Assembly: GCA_947625455.1 (NCBI GenBank)
Contig: CANQOJ010000002.1
Location: forward strand, 1 to 38,987
Reading direction: 5' to 3'
DNA length: 38,987 nucleotides
Source of the DNA: an uncultured Clostridia bacterium
GTDB taxonomy: Bacteria; Bacillota; Clostridia; Oscillospirales; Ruminococcaceae
Position numbers and translations under genes: made by a program. Shown one piece after another: positions 15,401-23,166 of this stretch; the first letter of the stretch is position 1, and each line of letters begins with the position of its first letter. The notes below the pieces were generated by a model that was given only the letters and a program-made list of their open reading frames with translations, was not told the origin of the DNA and made no database searches.

Positions 15401-15958
15401 TTAGTCAATCCCTTGTTTGCTTCTTCTGACTAATTCCTTGTATATCTCCTTGCCCATTTTATTGTATTCTTTGGCAAGTTTCGGCTGACCTAAGATTTTA
15501 TAGACCTTTGCAAGTTCCTCGCACCAGGTGACAGCACCGTGTTTGCGCTTTTTCTCCCAAGTGTCGCAATAGTCAATGCAAAACGTAAGGCAGTCTACAG
15601 CGTCCTGCAATATTTCGGGAGTGCGGTAGTTTTCTTTCGGGATAATCTCTTGAAGCGTTGTAATATAATCAAAGCGAATGTTATACGACTCCGGGCAGGT
15701 GTCAATAGCCTTGTGGTAATACGGAATACCGCGCTCTAAATCGTTTCCGAAAACAACAACCCAACAGCCGATATGGCAGTAAAACTTCGCTATCGTCTCG
15801 CGCGATTTGCCTTCGGGGTTGGGGTACTTAGCCACTAATGCTTCGCCGTCAGCTATAAACTCCGTCACCTCGTCAGCGGTTTCAAGGTCGCTGTTCCCAT
15901 ATTTTTTTCTAAACGCAACGATTTCCGCGTTCAATGCTTCAACATCATATTCCGCCAT
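15401..15958 (-). CDS. Tandem paralogue 3 of unknown family (TPR-like helical)
   Basis: A 185-residue soluble helical protein, one of three adjacent paralogues. Shared features: ALNAEI start, YPNPEG, IGCWVVVFGNDLERGIPYYHKA, a CP(E/D)S(Y/W) word, TTLQEIIP, and DAVDCLTFCIDYCD. The central segment reads like tetratricopeptide helices. It is the most diverged of the three and lacks the long hydrophobic C-terminal end. The 12-nt gap and ribosome binding site upstream are the same as for its neighbour. Function is unknown. Confidence 0.65.
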   Translation of the reverse strand: MAEYDVEALNAEIVAFRKKYGNSDLETADEVTEFIADGEALVAKYPNPEGKSRETIAKFYCHIGCWVVVFGNDLERGIPYYHKAIDTCPESYNIRFDYITTLQEIIPKENYRTPEILQDAVDCLTFCIDYCDTWEKKRKHGAVTWCEELAKVYKILGQPKLAKEYNKMGKEIYKELVRRSKQGID

Positions 15959-15970
15959 TTTATGTTCCTT

Positions 15971-16591
15971 TCATCTGCCGCCAAATATTCTCTTAATAAA
16001 TGCTGATATACGCATGATAAATCTGATGAAGAAGTTGGGTTCATTTTCTTGTTCAGCAAGTTCTATCGCCATTTTCGCAGACATCTTTTCACATTCGCGG
16101 GCTTTTTCTTCCTGACCTGCAATATGGTAGACGTTTGCAAGGTCCATGTATCTAAGGTCAATGCTTCGTTTTCTCTTTAGCTCCAAAGTATCGCTTGCGT
16201 CTATGCAGAATGTAAGGCAGTCAATCGCGTCCTGCACAAGTTCGGGAGTTGAATATTTTTCATTCGGGATTATCTCCTCAAGAGTTGTGAAGTACTCAAA
16301 ATGAACATCATACGAATCGGGGCAAAGTTCAAGCGCTTTGTGATAATACGGTATGCCTTGTTCAAGGTCTTGCCCGAAAACCACCGTCCAGCATCCTATA
16401 TGCTGACAGAATTTCCCAAGCCGCTCGCGGGCTTCGCCCTCAGGATTTGGGTATTTTGAAAGAATTGCGTCAGCGTCCTCAAGATACCAACCGAGGAATT
16501 TTTCGTCTTCAAGCTCTCTGCCAACGGTTTTATACTTCTTACTAAAGCGGGCAAGCTCTGCGCTCAGGGCTTCAATATTGTTTTCGGTCAT
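15971..16591 (-). CDS. Tandem paralogue 2 of unknown family
   Basis: A 206-residue protein close in sequence to the one at 16604. It shares FCQHIGCWTVVFGQDLEQGI, PYYHKALELCPDSYD, TTLEEIIPNEKYSTPE and QDAIDCLTFCID. Its C-terminus is amphipathic to hydrophobic and basic (FIRFIMRISAFIKRIFGGR), so membrane association is possible. The upstream TGAAAGGAACATAAAATG arrangement, in which the previous stop codon (AGATGA) runs into the ribosome binding site, is identical for paralogues 2 and 3. Confidence 0.65.
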   Translation of the reverse strand: MTENNIEALSAELARFSKKYKTVGRELEDEKFLGWYLEDADAILSKYPNPEGEARERLGKFCQHIGCWTVVFGQDLEQGIPYYHKALELCPDSYDVHFEYFTTLEEIIPNEKYSTPELVQDAIDCLTFCIDASDTLELKRKRSIDLRYMDLANVYHIAGQEEKARECEKMSAKMAIELAEQENEPNFFIRFIMRISAFIKRIFGGR

Positions 16592-16603
16592 TTTATGTTC
16601 CTT

Positions 16604-17224
16604 TCATCTGTTATCGGTTTTCTTGAACAACGGCGAGAATATGCGCTTGAAAACATTTGGCTTCTTTGTAACGCCAAGTTCAAACGCGTATATTTCAAGT
16701 TCAGCTTTCTGCGCCTCTCTTCCGCAGCGACAGCCGTCTTCATGCTGCCCCGCTATGTCGTACACCCACGCCAGCTCCCACCAACGGCGGTCAATTTTAT
16801 ATTCCGCCTTAAGCGCGGGGGTATTGCAGTAGTTTATGCAGAATGTAAGGCAGTCAATTGCGTCCTGTATAAGTTCGGGCGTTGAATATTTCTTGTCGGG
16901 AATGATTTCCTTAAGCGTTGTGAAGTACTCAAAGTGAATATCCCACGAATCGGGACAGAGTTCAAGCGCCTTGTGATAATACGGTATGCCATGTTCAAGG
17001 TCGTTGCCGAAAACCACCGTCCAACAGCCTAAAAAATTGCAGAATTTCCCTAACTCCCCGCGGATTTCTCCCTCTGGATTTGGGTATTCGGCAACTATCG
17101 CGTCCGCGTCTGCAAGGTATTTACTGCGAATGTTATCATCTTTAAGCTTTTCGTCAATGTCTTTGTACTTCTCGTGAAACTCGGCAATTTCGGAGTTCAG
17201 AGTTTCAATGTTAATTTCGGGCAT
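16604..17224 (-). CDS. Tandem paralogue 1 of unknown family
   Basis: A 206-residue helical protein. NFLGCWTVVFGNDLEHGI and PYYHKALELCPDSWD are nearly those of paralogue 2. A Cys/Gly-containing segment (AGQHEDGCRCGREAQKAEL) and a basic hydrophobic tail (FKRIFSPLFKKTDNR) follow. It is first of the three and lies 17 nt downstream of the HepT-like gene. Three adjacent copies point to repeated duplication. No function assigned. Confidence 0.65.
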   Translation of the reverse strand: MPEINIETLNSEIAEFHEKYKDIDEKLKDDNIRSKYLADADAIVAEYPNPEGEIRGELGKFCNFLGCWTVVFGNDLEHGIPYYHKALELCPDSWDIHFEYFTTLKEIIPDKKYSTPELIQDAIDCLTFCINYCNTPALKAEYKIDRRWWELAWVYDIAGQHEDGCRCGREAQKAELEIYAFELGVTKKPNVFKRIFSPLFKKTDNR

Positions 17225-17241
17225 CTTTCTTACCTTTCGTG

Positions 17242-17667
17242 TTAAAATTCCTCGGCGTCAATTTTTGAGATTTCCTGCTCCGCTTTCTTAACAAAGCTGT
17301 CAACGAGATTGATATACTCATTCTTGATAGCGTCGAAATATAGTTCAATGTTTTCATTCCGATAATCGTGAGTTGTATTGTTTCGGTCAATCATCATTTT
17401 CTTCCAACGTGTACTGTCGATAAGTCCGACTTCAAAACTCACCGCAAGCGTTCTCGCAGGACCTTTAACCGTCTGATCGTCATTTGAATAACCGTAAACT
17501 GCCGTCAGCAACTCGTTCATCAGTTTCCAACATTCTTCAAACAGATTGTTGAACACAAACGCCGCCGCTAATGCCGCAACTCTGCTGTATTTGTCATCTG
17601 TTATCTGCTTGAGTTCCGCAATTGTTTCCTTAATTGCTTTCAAGCGTTCAACGTAATTGTATGACAT
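17242..17667 (-). CDS. hepT: HepT-like (HI0074-family) HEPN toxin
   Basis: A 141-residue all-helical protein of the nucleotidyltransferase-substrate-binding HI0074/HEPN family. FNNLFEECWKLMNELL and the RNNTTHDY motif (Arg95, His100, Tyr102; Rx4HxY) are the HEPN RNase signature and the tyrosine that MntA-type antitoxins modify with AMP. I start at the ATG of 17667; the frame continues upstream to a TTG that is unlikely. The start lies 20 nt before the end of the MntA-like gene. Function as a toxin is inferred from the family and from the partner gene. Confidence 0.82.
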   Translation of the reverse strand: MSYNYVERLKAIKETIAELKQITDDKYSRVAALAAAFVFNNLFEECWKLMNELLTAVYGYSNDDQTVKGPARTLAVSFEVGLIDSTRWKKMMIDRNNTTHDYRNENIELYFDAIKNEYINLVDSFVKKAEQEISKIDAEEF

Positions 17668-17947
17668 CTCCCAACTTCTCCTTATCAAATTTAAACCCCG
17701 AATAATTTACATTATGCACATCAAACCTGCGTATAGTATCAATGCTTTCAAGCCTTTCGACAATCTCGAAATACTCGTCTATCCCGCAGTCTATCATAAT
17801 GTCTATATCGCTGAAACGGTTGTAATTCCCTTTAGCATATGAGCCGAAAATAAACGCGCTTTTTATTGTCGGGAAAGAGGACATCACCGCTTTGATGTTT
17901 TCAATCACGGCTTTTCGGTCGTCTGTTATGTTGTTAATTTCTGACAT
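17648..17947 (-). CDS. mntA: MntA-like nucleotidyltransferase antitoxin
   Basis: A 99-residue minimal nucleotidyltransferase. The GSx10DxD signature is GSYAKGNYNRFSDIDI with Gly35, Ser36, Asp47 and Asp49. In characterised pairs MntA adenylylates the tyrosine of HepT and blocks its RNase activity. The ATG follows AAAGGAACAC. It is the first gene of the minus-strand unit and overlaps the HepT-like gene by 20 nt. The order antitoxin then toxin with overlap fits such modules. Confidence 0.82.
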   Translation of the reverse strand: MSEINNITDDRKAVIENIKAVMSSFPTIKSAFIFGSYAKGNYNRFSDIDIMIDCGIDEYFEIVERLESIDTIRRFDVHNVNYSGFKFDKEKLGDVIQLR

Positions 17948-17976
17948 TTTGTGTTCCTTTCTCTTATTTTAAAATG

Positions 17977-18309
17977 CTAATCGCTGAACCACGAGCCGTT
18001 GTATTTCTTCTGCGCCCTGTTTCCTATCAAAAAACAAACAGCAAAACCAACGCCGAACAATATCCACCCAAACTCGGCGCGTAAAATAAGGTCAACAATT
18101 CCGACAAGGCAGATGCAAATGCCCAAAATCACCATTCCCACGCCCCAAAGCGTTGTGTACGGCTTTATGTCCTCGGTTTTTACGTTTTTACAGTGATAAT
18201 CATGTATCAGCCGTATTTTCTGCTTTTTCCACAGAAATACCCCGACCGCGATACACAAAACGCCAATCGGCAAAGTAATTATCATTTCAACTATTCCTGC
18301 GGCATACAT
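17977..18309 (-). CDS. DUF3784-like small membrane protein
   Basis: A 110-residue protein with three hydrophobic segments (IVEMIITLPIGVLCIAVGVF; LWGVGMVILGICICLVGIVD; GWILFGVGFAVCFLIGN). Between the first two, LIHDYHCKNVKTEDIKPY matches the layout of DUF3784 proteins. I start at the ATG of 18309, preceded by GGGAGGGTG. No function known. It lies 29 nt upstream of the MntA-like gene. Confidence 0.65.
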   Translation of the reverse strand: MYAAGIVEMIITLPIGVLCIAVGVFLWKKQKIRLIHDYHCKNVKTEDIKPYTTLWGVGMVILGICICLVGIVDLILRAEFGWILFGVGFAVCFLIGNRAQKKYNGSWFSD

Positions 18310-18433
18310 TTTATTCACCCTCCCAACAGCACAGCGAGGTTTTAGATTTAAGGCGGGCGCAATGATGAACATTCCCGCCAAGACGTTCAGCTTTTTCGGT
18401 TAAGCTGTACCGTCGCATTAACCGTTCATATTT

Positions 18434-18763
18434 TTAATTAAGTCCGCTCACGGCAATCAAAAACATTGTTAAAACAAGCGCGATTTTCCCTATAATAAAC
18501 CACCTGCGGGCATGGCGAAACTGTTTCTCCGTGCAGTTTTCGGGACACGAAAAAACGTTGGTATGCTGTGGCGATACAGAGCAAAGCGTACATATGCCGT
18601 AGATAATGACCGTCAAAATCAACATTATTATTGCCTCGCCCGATATTTTCCCAAGCGCAAACATCAAAATATATCCCGCGACAGCGCACGCCGTGACAAT
18701 AATCGCCGCTATCTCAGCGAACTTTTCACCTTTAGTGTAAATCAGCTTTTCATTAGCGTTCAT
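18434..18763 (-). CDS. Small membrane protein
   Basis: A 109-residue protein with three predicted membrane helices: AEIAAIIVTACAVAGYILMF, AIIMLILTVIIYGICTLC, and IGKIALVLTMFLIAVSG. A short loop has CPENCTEKQFRHARRW. I start at the ATG of 18763 with AAAGGA upstream. It resembles its neighbour in size and layout but no sequence family is recognised. Confidence 0.55.
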   Translation of the reverse strand: MNANEKLIYTKGEKFAEIAAIIVTACAVAGYILMFALGKISGEAIIMLILTVIIYGICTLCSVSPQHTNVFSCPENCTEKQFRHARRWFIIGKIALVLTMFLIAVSGLN

Positions 18764-18897
18764 AACGGTTATCCTTTCATCTTTGCAGTTAAGCCGCACC
18801 GCTTGTTATTATAACGTTCAACTTTGCGAAGTCAGCTCACTTTTTATTATTGCAGCAAAGCCTTTCGTTCAAGCTGCACGTCAAACTGACCGCCGTT

Positions 18898-19704
18898 TCA
18901 GACGTTCATGTACTTATTCAAAAACTCAATTGAAAGCGGAATCCAGCGCCTTACGGTAGGGCGCTGATAGTTTTCGTTGCCCGCTACTTTATCGCAGGTA
19001 GCTATTCCGTGAGGTCCCTCGTCGAACATGTGAAACTCCACGGGAACTTTGTTTGAAATGCACGCTTTCGCCATAACAAGCGAGTTGTGCGCCGAAACGC
19101 TCTCGTCTGTTGCCGTACACCATATAAAAACGGGCGGTGTTTTTGGAGTAACGCGGTTTTCAAGCGACAATCTCGATAAATCCGAACGGTTCATTTCTTC
19201 TCCGAGCAGGGTTTTAAAACTGCCCTCATGCGGCGCGGTAACGCCGCTTATGACGGGATAGCATAAAACAGCCGCATTCGGGCGCAGTTCTTCCGAAGTA
19301 CATTCAAGCGTTTTTACAACAAAGCTGTCGTTCCACATTGTCGCAAGACAGCCCGCAAGATGACCGCCTGCCGAAAATCCCAGCACGGCAATTTTATTCG
19401 GATCAATCTTGAACTCCTCCGCCCTCATGCGTATTTTCAAGAACGTATACGCCGCGTCCAGAAGCGGCGCAGGAAACCGCGCGTTTACCGAATACGTCAC
19501 AACAAACGCCGTATAACCCGCCGCGAGATACTGAAACGCCACAGGCTCGCTTTCCCTCTCCGATATGTGATTATACCCGCCGCCGGGGAAAATAACCACT
19601 GACGGACGCTTTTCGGTGTACGCGTTGCCCGAAATCCCGTCGGGGAGATAAGCCTTTACAAACGCGGTCTTTTCCGCGTTTATTGAAAACGTCTTTACTG
19701 TCAT
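18898..19704 (-). CDS. Alpha/beta hydrolase, acetylesterase (BD-FAE/AxeA-like)
   Basis: A 268-residue serine esterase. IFPGGGYNHISERESEPVA (the HGGG-type oxyanion region) is followed by AVLGFSAGGHLAG with nucleophile Ser111; Asp200 (CTATDESV) and His232 (DEGPHGIA) complete the triad. Relatives remove acetyl groups from xylan, pectin or oligosaccharides, or act on feruloyl esters. No signal peptide is seen, so it probably acts on imported oligosaccharides. That would fit the pectin-degrading genes at 30-38 kb, but this is inference. The ATG follows GAAAGGCGGG. Confidence 0.85.
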   Translation of the reverse strand: MTVKTFSINAEKTAFVKAYLPDGISGNAYTEKRPSVVIFPGGGYNHISERESEPVAFQYLAAGYTAFVVTYSVNARFPAPLLDAAYTFLKIRMRAEEFKIDPNKIAVLGFSAGGHLAGCLATMWNDSFVVKTLECTSEELRPNAAVLCYPVISGVTAPHEGSFKTLLGEEMNRSDLSRLSLENRVTPKTPPVFIWCTATDESVSAHNSLVMAKACISNKVPVEFHMFDEGPHGIATCDKVAGNENYQRPTVRRWIPLSIEFLNKYMNV

Positions 19705-19790
19705 AATATAACCCGCCTTTCAAAATTTCGCTGTTTTTCGACATTAAACAGCAAAAAAAATTTCCTATGTCTGCCAATATCAAAAAAACG

Positions 19791-21128
19791 TTACTTGTTT
19801 TTCTTTACCTTTTCTCTGAATTTATGCCATTTTTCGCGGTTCTTCTCGTTGGTTTTGCGTATGCCCGCGGGAATACTGCGGAAACGCTGGATACTGTCGG
19901 TTATGTTGTCTATAGCCGAGAAAAATTCCTCCTGTATAACGCCCTCTCTGCGCTGAGTTTGTCCGCTCATACAGCGTTCAATCACGGCGGGATAACGGTC
20001 AAACGCGCGTTTTACTGCGGTTTCCCAGGAAATGTAAACCTCGTTCATTGCGTTTTCGCCTATCTCGCGCAGTTTCTCGCGGTTTGCCGCAGCAAATTCG
20101 AGTTTTTTCGCCATATCAACAGCGTCAGCCTTGCAGATAATGCCTGTTCTCCCGTCGGTTATGCCCTCCGCCGCGCAGCTGCCCTCAAGCAAAACCGAGC
20201 CGACTCCGCACGCCGCCGCTTCCCTTACGACAATGCCGTTTGTGTCATATTCCGACGGGAACAAAAACAACTCCCCCGCAGTATAGAATACCCTCAACTC
20301 CTCGCGGTCGTATACTGCTCCCGTAAAAATGCACTTATCGGAAAGTCCTAATTCCTCGGCATATTTTTCCATTTCATCGCGCTCTTGCCCGTCGCCTACA
20401 AACATCATTCTGAAATCAATATGCTTTTCGTCAAGGATTTTCAGCGAGTCAAGTATAAGCTTTATCCCCTTATACCACATGAGCCTGCCCACAAACAAGA
20501 ACAACACCGTATCATCGGGAATGTCAAATGCGCTCCTCAACGCATACGCCTCGTCGCTGTCCGCTCTGCCTCTCGGGAAATCAACGCCGTTTTCCATGAC
20601 GTAAATCTCGCCCTCGTAGCCTATTGAGCGCAGATTTTCACCCGCTCCCTTGCTTACCGTCCATACCTCATCGCAGGCGGAGATATTGTTCACAACGAAC
20701 TTTATAACCCTGTCCGCCATAAGTTTATTCGGTATGGCGTGATAGATGTCTATATCAAACTTTGTATGATATGTAAACACTATCGGAATGTTGTTCTTTT
20801 CGCGGAGTACTCTCGCCATGACGGTAGACGCAAACGGGCAGTGGCTGTGTATAATGCTCGGCTCGCCCATTGTAAGAGCGTTTAGTTTACTGCTCGAAAA
20901 CGGGTAGCCCATTCTGTAGCCCCATATCTTCTGGGTATTTATGCTCCTGTAACGAATAACGTCAAACGGATAATCGTCAACAACCCCCGGATATTCGGGA
21001 GTTACCACTGTTGCACGTCCGAGTCCGTTTGAGATGATGTTCGCGTAATTTACGACAGCGTTAGCAACCCCGTCAATAATAGGCGGGAAAGAGTCGTTCA
21101 TAAGGCAGACGCCGAGTTTGTCATCCAT
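19791..21128 (-). CDS. Glycosyltransferase family 4 protein
   Basis: A 445-residue GT4 (GT-B fold, retaining). The N-terminal domain starts with CLMNDSFPPIIDGVANAVVN and includes IIHSHCPFASTVMARVL and YHTKFDIDIYH. The donor domain has LFVGRLMWYKGIKLILDSL and the E-x7-E block FPSEYDTNGIVVREAAACG. Relatives make glycolipids or cell-wall glycans; the acceptor cannot be told. The tail is very basic (about residues 420-445), suggesting membrane attachment. A clear promoter lies directly upstream. Confidence 0.88.
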   Translation of the reverse strand: MDDKLGVCLMNDSFPPIIDGVANAVVNYANIISNGLGRATVVTPEYPGVVDDYPFDVIRYRSINTQKIWGYRMGYPFSSSKLNALTMGEPSIIHSHCPFASTVMARVLREKNNIPIVFTYHTKFDIDIYHAIPNKLMADRVIKFVVNNISACDEVWTVSKGAGENLRSIGYEGEIYVMENGVDFPRGRADSDEAYALRSAFDIPDDTVLFLFVGRLMWYKGIKLILDSLKILDEKHIDFRMMFVGDGQERDEMEKYAEELGLSDKCIFTGAVYDREELRVFYTAGELFLFPSEYDTNGIVVREAAACGVGSVLLEGSCAAEGITDGRTGIICKADAVDMAKKLEFAAANREKLREIGENAMNEVYISWETAVKRAFDRYPAVIERCMSGQTQRREGVIQEEFFSAIDNITDSIQRFRSIPAGIRKTNEKNREKWHKFREKVKKNK

Positions 21129-21166
21129 TTTATATCGACCTCTTGTATTTTAATATATATATTATT

Positions 21167-21195
21167 ATTCTACCATATTTTTGCTGAAATTTCAA
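21167..21195 (-). promoter_or_regulatory. Promoter of the GT4 gene
   Basis: Minus strand TTGAAA (21190-21195), 17-nt spacer, TAGAAT (21167-21172). It lies directly beyond the sigF stop. Confidence 0.65.
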
Positions 21196-21223
21196 GAGGT
21201 TTAATGCAAATTGTACAAAGGAT

Positions 21224-21865
21224 TCAAGCAAGCTGTTTTCGCATTTTTTCGAGTATCTTCCGTTCTTTTCTTGAAACGCTTACCTGTGAAATGCCGAGAA
21301 TTTTTGCGGTTTCGGTCTGGGATTTATTGCAGAAATATCTTAAGGTTATAAGCGCACGCTCGCTTTTTTCCAGAGAACTCAGGCACTGTTCAAGCGCAAG
21401 CCTGTCAATCAGCCTGTTTTCACAGCTCTCCTCGGCAACGTCAATTTCACTTCCGTCCTCCTCGCAAGTGAGCGATACGGCGGGGAGCATTGCCGATACC
21501 GCTTCCGCAACGTCGCTTTCGTCAACTCCGAGTTTCTCTGCAATTTCGCTTACGGTCGGCTCTTTACCGTCTTTAGACAATTCCTCGCGCACCTTTGCGA
21601 CTTTCAGCGAAAGTTCTTTAATTGAACGGCTGATTTTAACCGCTCCGCTGTCGCGGAAAAGGCGCTTTATCTCGCCCAATATAACGGGTACGGCATATGT
21701 TGAAAAACACAAGCCTCTTTGTTCGTCAAAATTTGCGCACGCTTTTACAAGTCCCACACACCCCGCCGAATACAGCTCTTCGTATTCTATCCCGCGCCCG
21801 CGAAATCGGTTTGCAAGAGAATGAACGAGCGGGAGATTTGCTTTTACAAACTCGTCATTGTTCAT
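21224..21865 (-). CDS. sigF: Sporulation sigma factor SigF
   Basis: A 213-residue sigma-70 family factor. Region 2 motifs YEELYSAGCVGLVKACANFD and FSTYAVPVILGEIKRLFRD, region 3 VKISRSIKELSLK, and the region 4 helix-turn-helix SQTETAKILGISQVSVSRKE match SigF/SigG of Bacillus and Clostridium. Its place after spoIIAA and spoIIAB identifies it as the forespore-specific sigma-F. I start at the ATG of 21865, which overlaps spoIIAB by 11 nt; the longer frame would need a TTG. Active only in the forespore once SpoIIAB releases it. Confidence 0.92.
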   Translation of the reverse strand: MNNDEFVKANLPLVHSLANRFRGRGIEYEELYSAGCVGLVKACANFDEQRGLCFSTYAVPVILGEIKRLFRDSGAVKISRSIKELSLKVAKVREELSKDGKEPTVSEIAEKLGVDESDVAEAVSAMLPAVSLTCEEDGSEIDVAEESCENRLIDRLALEQCLSSLEKSERALITLRYFCNKSQTETAKILGISQVSVSRKERKILEKMRKQLA

Positions 21866-22319
21866 TTTCGTATGTAGTAAGCTGTTTTTCAAGAGTGACT
21901 GACGTGCCTTTGCCTTTTGCGGAACGAACTTTTACATTGTCCATAAAGCTTGACATAACCGTAAAGCCTAAACCCGAACGTTCTTCGCTTTCGGGCGCGG
22001 TGGTAAATTCGGGTTTCATGGCTTGCTGTATATCTTCAATACCTTTGCCCCTGTCCTTTATTATTATCCGCAGAAATCCTCCGCTGTAAAGCCTTAGCGT
22101 CATCTCAACAATTCGCCTGCCTGCGTCCTCCTCGTCTCTGTAGGCATGAACAACCGCATTTGTCACCGCTTCCGACACCGCTATCTTTACCGCCGCTATA
22201 TCCGACGCAGCGGGATCGCACTGCGCCGCAAATGCCGCGGCAACAGAGCGCGAAAAACTCTCGTTTCTTGAAAGCGCGGGAAAACGCAAAGTACATTCGT
22301 TTATAAGTTTTCGTTTCAT
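21855..22319 (-). CDS. spoIIAB: Anti-sigma F factor / serine kinase SpoIIAB
   Basis: A 154-residue GHKL-type kinase. The N-box is SEAVTNAVVHAY, the G1 box DRGKGIED, and the G2 region RSGLGFTVM. It binds and inhibits SigF and phosphorylates SpoIIAA. Start ATG at 22319 with AAGGAG upstream; overlaps sigF by 11 nt. Middle gene of spoIIA. Confidence 0.93.
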   Translation of the reverse strand: MKRKLINECTLRFPALSRNESFSRSVAAAFAAQCDPAASDIAAVKIAVSEAVTNAVVHAYRDEEDAGRRIVEMTLRLYSGGFLRIIIKDRGKGIEDIQQAMKPEFTTAPESEERSGLGFTVMSSFMDNVKVRSAKGKGTSVTLEKQLTTYENEQ

Positions 22320-22335
22320 TTCTTTAGTTTGCTCC

Positions 22336-22668
22336 TTAAAGAGTTGAATAGTCGCGCTTTTCGCTGTTGACTATCACATATGACAGTCCCGAAAAGCGTA
22401 TCATGTCGGCAATTTCCTTTTTGGCGTTTTTTACCAGTAATTCACCGCCTACTGCCTTTACCGCTTTTAATCTTCCGAGAATAAGTCCCACGCCCGAACT
22501 GTCCATAAACCCGACTTCAGCCATGTCGATTATCAGAAGTTCAGGTCTTGAACTCGCTATAACCTCGTCTATGCTTACTCTCAATTCCCTCGCGGCATGG
22601 TGGTCAATGTCGCCCGAAATTGACGCTGTTATCCTCCGCCCGTCATTGTAAATCTTAAGCAATTTCAT
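22336..22668 (-). CDS. spoIIAA: Anti-anti-sigma factor SpoIIAA
   Basis: A 110-residue STAS-domain protein. The phosphorylation loop is GFMDSSGVGLILGR with Ser57/Ser58, and ISGDIDHHAARELR is the conserved early segment. Dephosphorylated SpoIIAA takes SpoIIAB away from SigF. The start is uncertain: AAGGGGG lies 1 nt from the ATG at 22668, so TTG at 22662 is a real alternative; GTG at 22683 is less likely. First gene of spoIIA. I could not identify a convincing sigma-H promoter upstream. Confidence 0.9.
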   Translation of the reverse strand: MKLLKIYNDGRRITASISGDIDHHAARELRVSIDEVIASSRPELLIIDMAEVGFMDSSGVGLILGRLKAVKAVGGELLVKNAKKEIADMIRFSGLSYVIVNSEKRDYSTL

Positions 22669-23054
22669 TCCCCCTTGAAACACTTTTCAAAGCGTTTTCC
22701 ACATTCTTTACTCCATATATACGATATACGGCGCGCGGTCAGCGGAAAAGAAACCTTATCTTTCTGAAGCTTGTCCATTTATGTACTTACCGCAGGCGTA
22801 ATACGGAAAAGTTATGTTTCCCCGTTACCGAAAACAATAGAACATCAACCGAAAGAACAGGTTACATTCTTATTATATCAAGGCTTGGGTGAAAATTTTG
22901 ACGATATGCGCAAGCGAAAAAGCATTTTGTTACGAAGTTTTGGCATTTTCAGGCAAGATTTTAAGATTTGCCGTCATATTTTTAAAACTTGCAAATTTTT
23001 CATAAAATTTTCACAATAACAGCTTATAATTTTCACAATGTGAGGTTATACTTA
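22669..23054. other. AT-rich intergenic region without a recognisable gene
   Basis: Upstream of spoIIA. I see no supported reading frame (an 82-codon plus-strand frame at 22771 has only a TTG start and no ribosome site) and no RNA gene. It may contain the spoIIA promoter, which I cannot place. From 23055 on, three hairpin-forming units follow each other. Confidence 0.5.
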
Positions 23055-23081
23055 AATTACATTCAAGGAAAGAATGTAATT
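23055..23081. repeat. 10-bp inverted repeat
   Basis: AATTACATTC (23055-23064), 7-nt loop AAGGAAA, then GAATGTAATT (23072-23081). It stands alone upstream of spoIIA. Confidence 0.6.
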
Positions 23082-23119
23082 AAATTTGCTAACCACCCTT
23101 TTCATAAATTACCAACCAG

Positions 23120-23160
23120 CATCAGCGCCCTAGGGGTTTAAAACCCCTAGGGCGCTGATG
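23120..23160. repeat. Perfect 20-bp palindrome arm pair
   Basis: Two 20-bp arms (23120-23139 and 23141-23160) are exact reverse complements around a single base at 23140. Each arm starts CATCAGCGCCC and ends AGGGGTTT. It lies 7 bp from element G. With no U-run on either side it is not a typical terminator; it would form a DNA cruciform or a very stable RNA hairpin. Confidence 0.85.
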
Positions 23161-23166
23161 TACTTA

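Noticed and set aside
19730..19752. GCTGTTT / AAACAGC hairpin between GT4 and the esterase gene as a terminator
   Set aside because: On the minus strand the T-run lies before, not after, the stem, so it would not end the GT4 transcript; no plus-strand gene needs it.
22771..23019. 82-codon plus-strand frame upstream of spoIIA
   Set aside because: It needs a TTG start, lacks a ribosome binding site, and its composition is that of AT-rich noncoding DNA.
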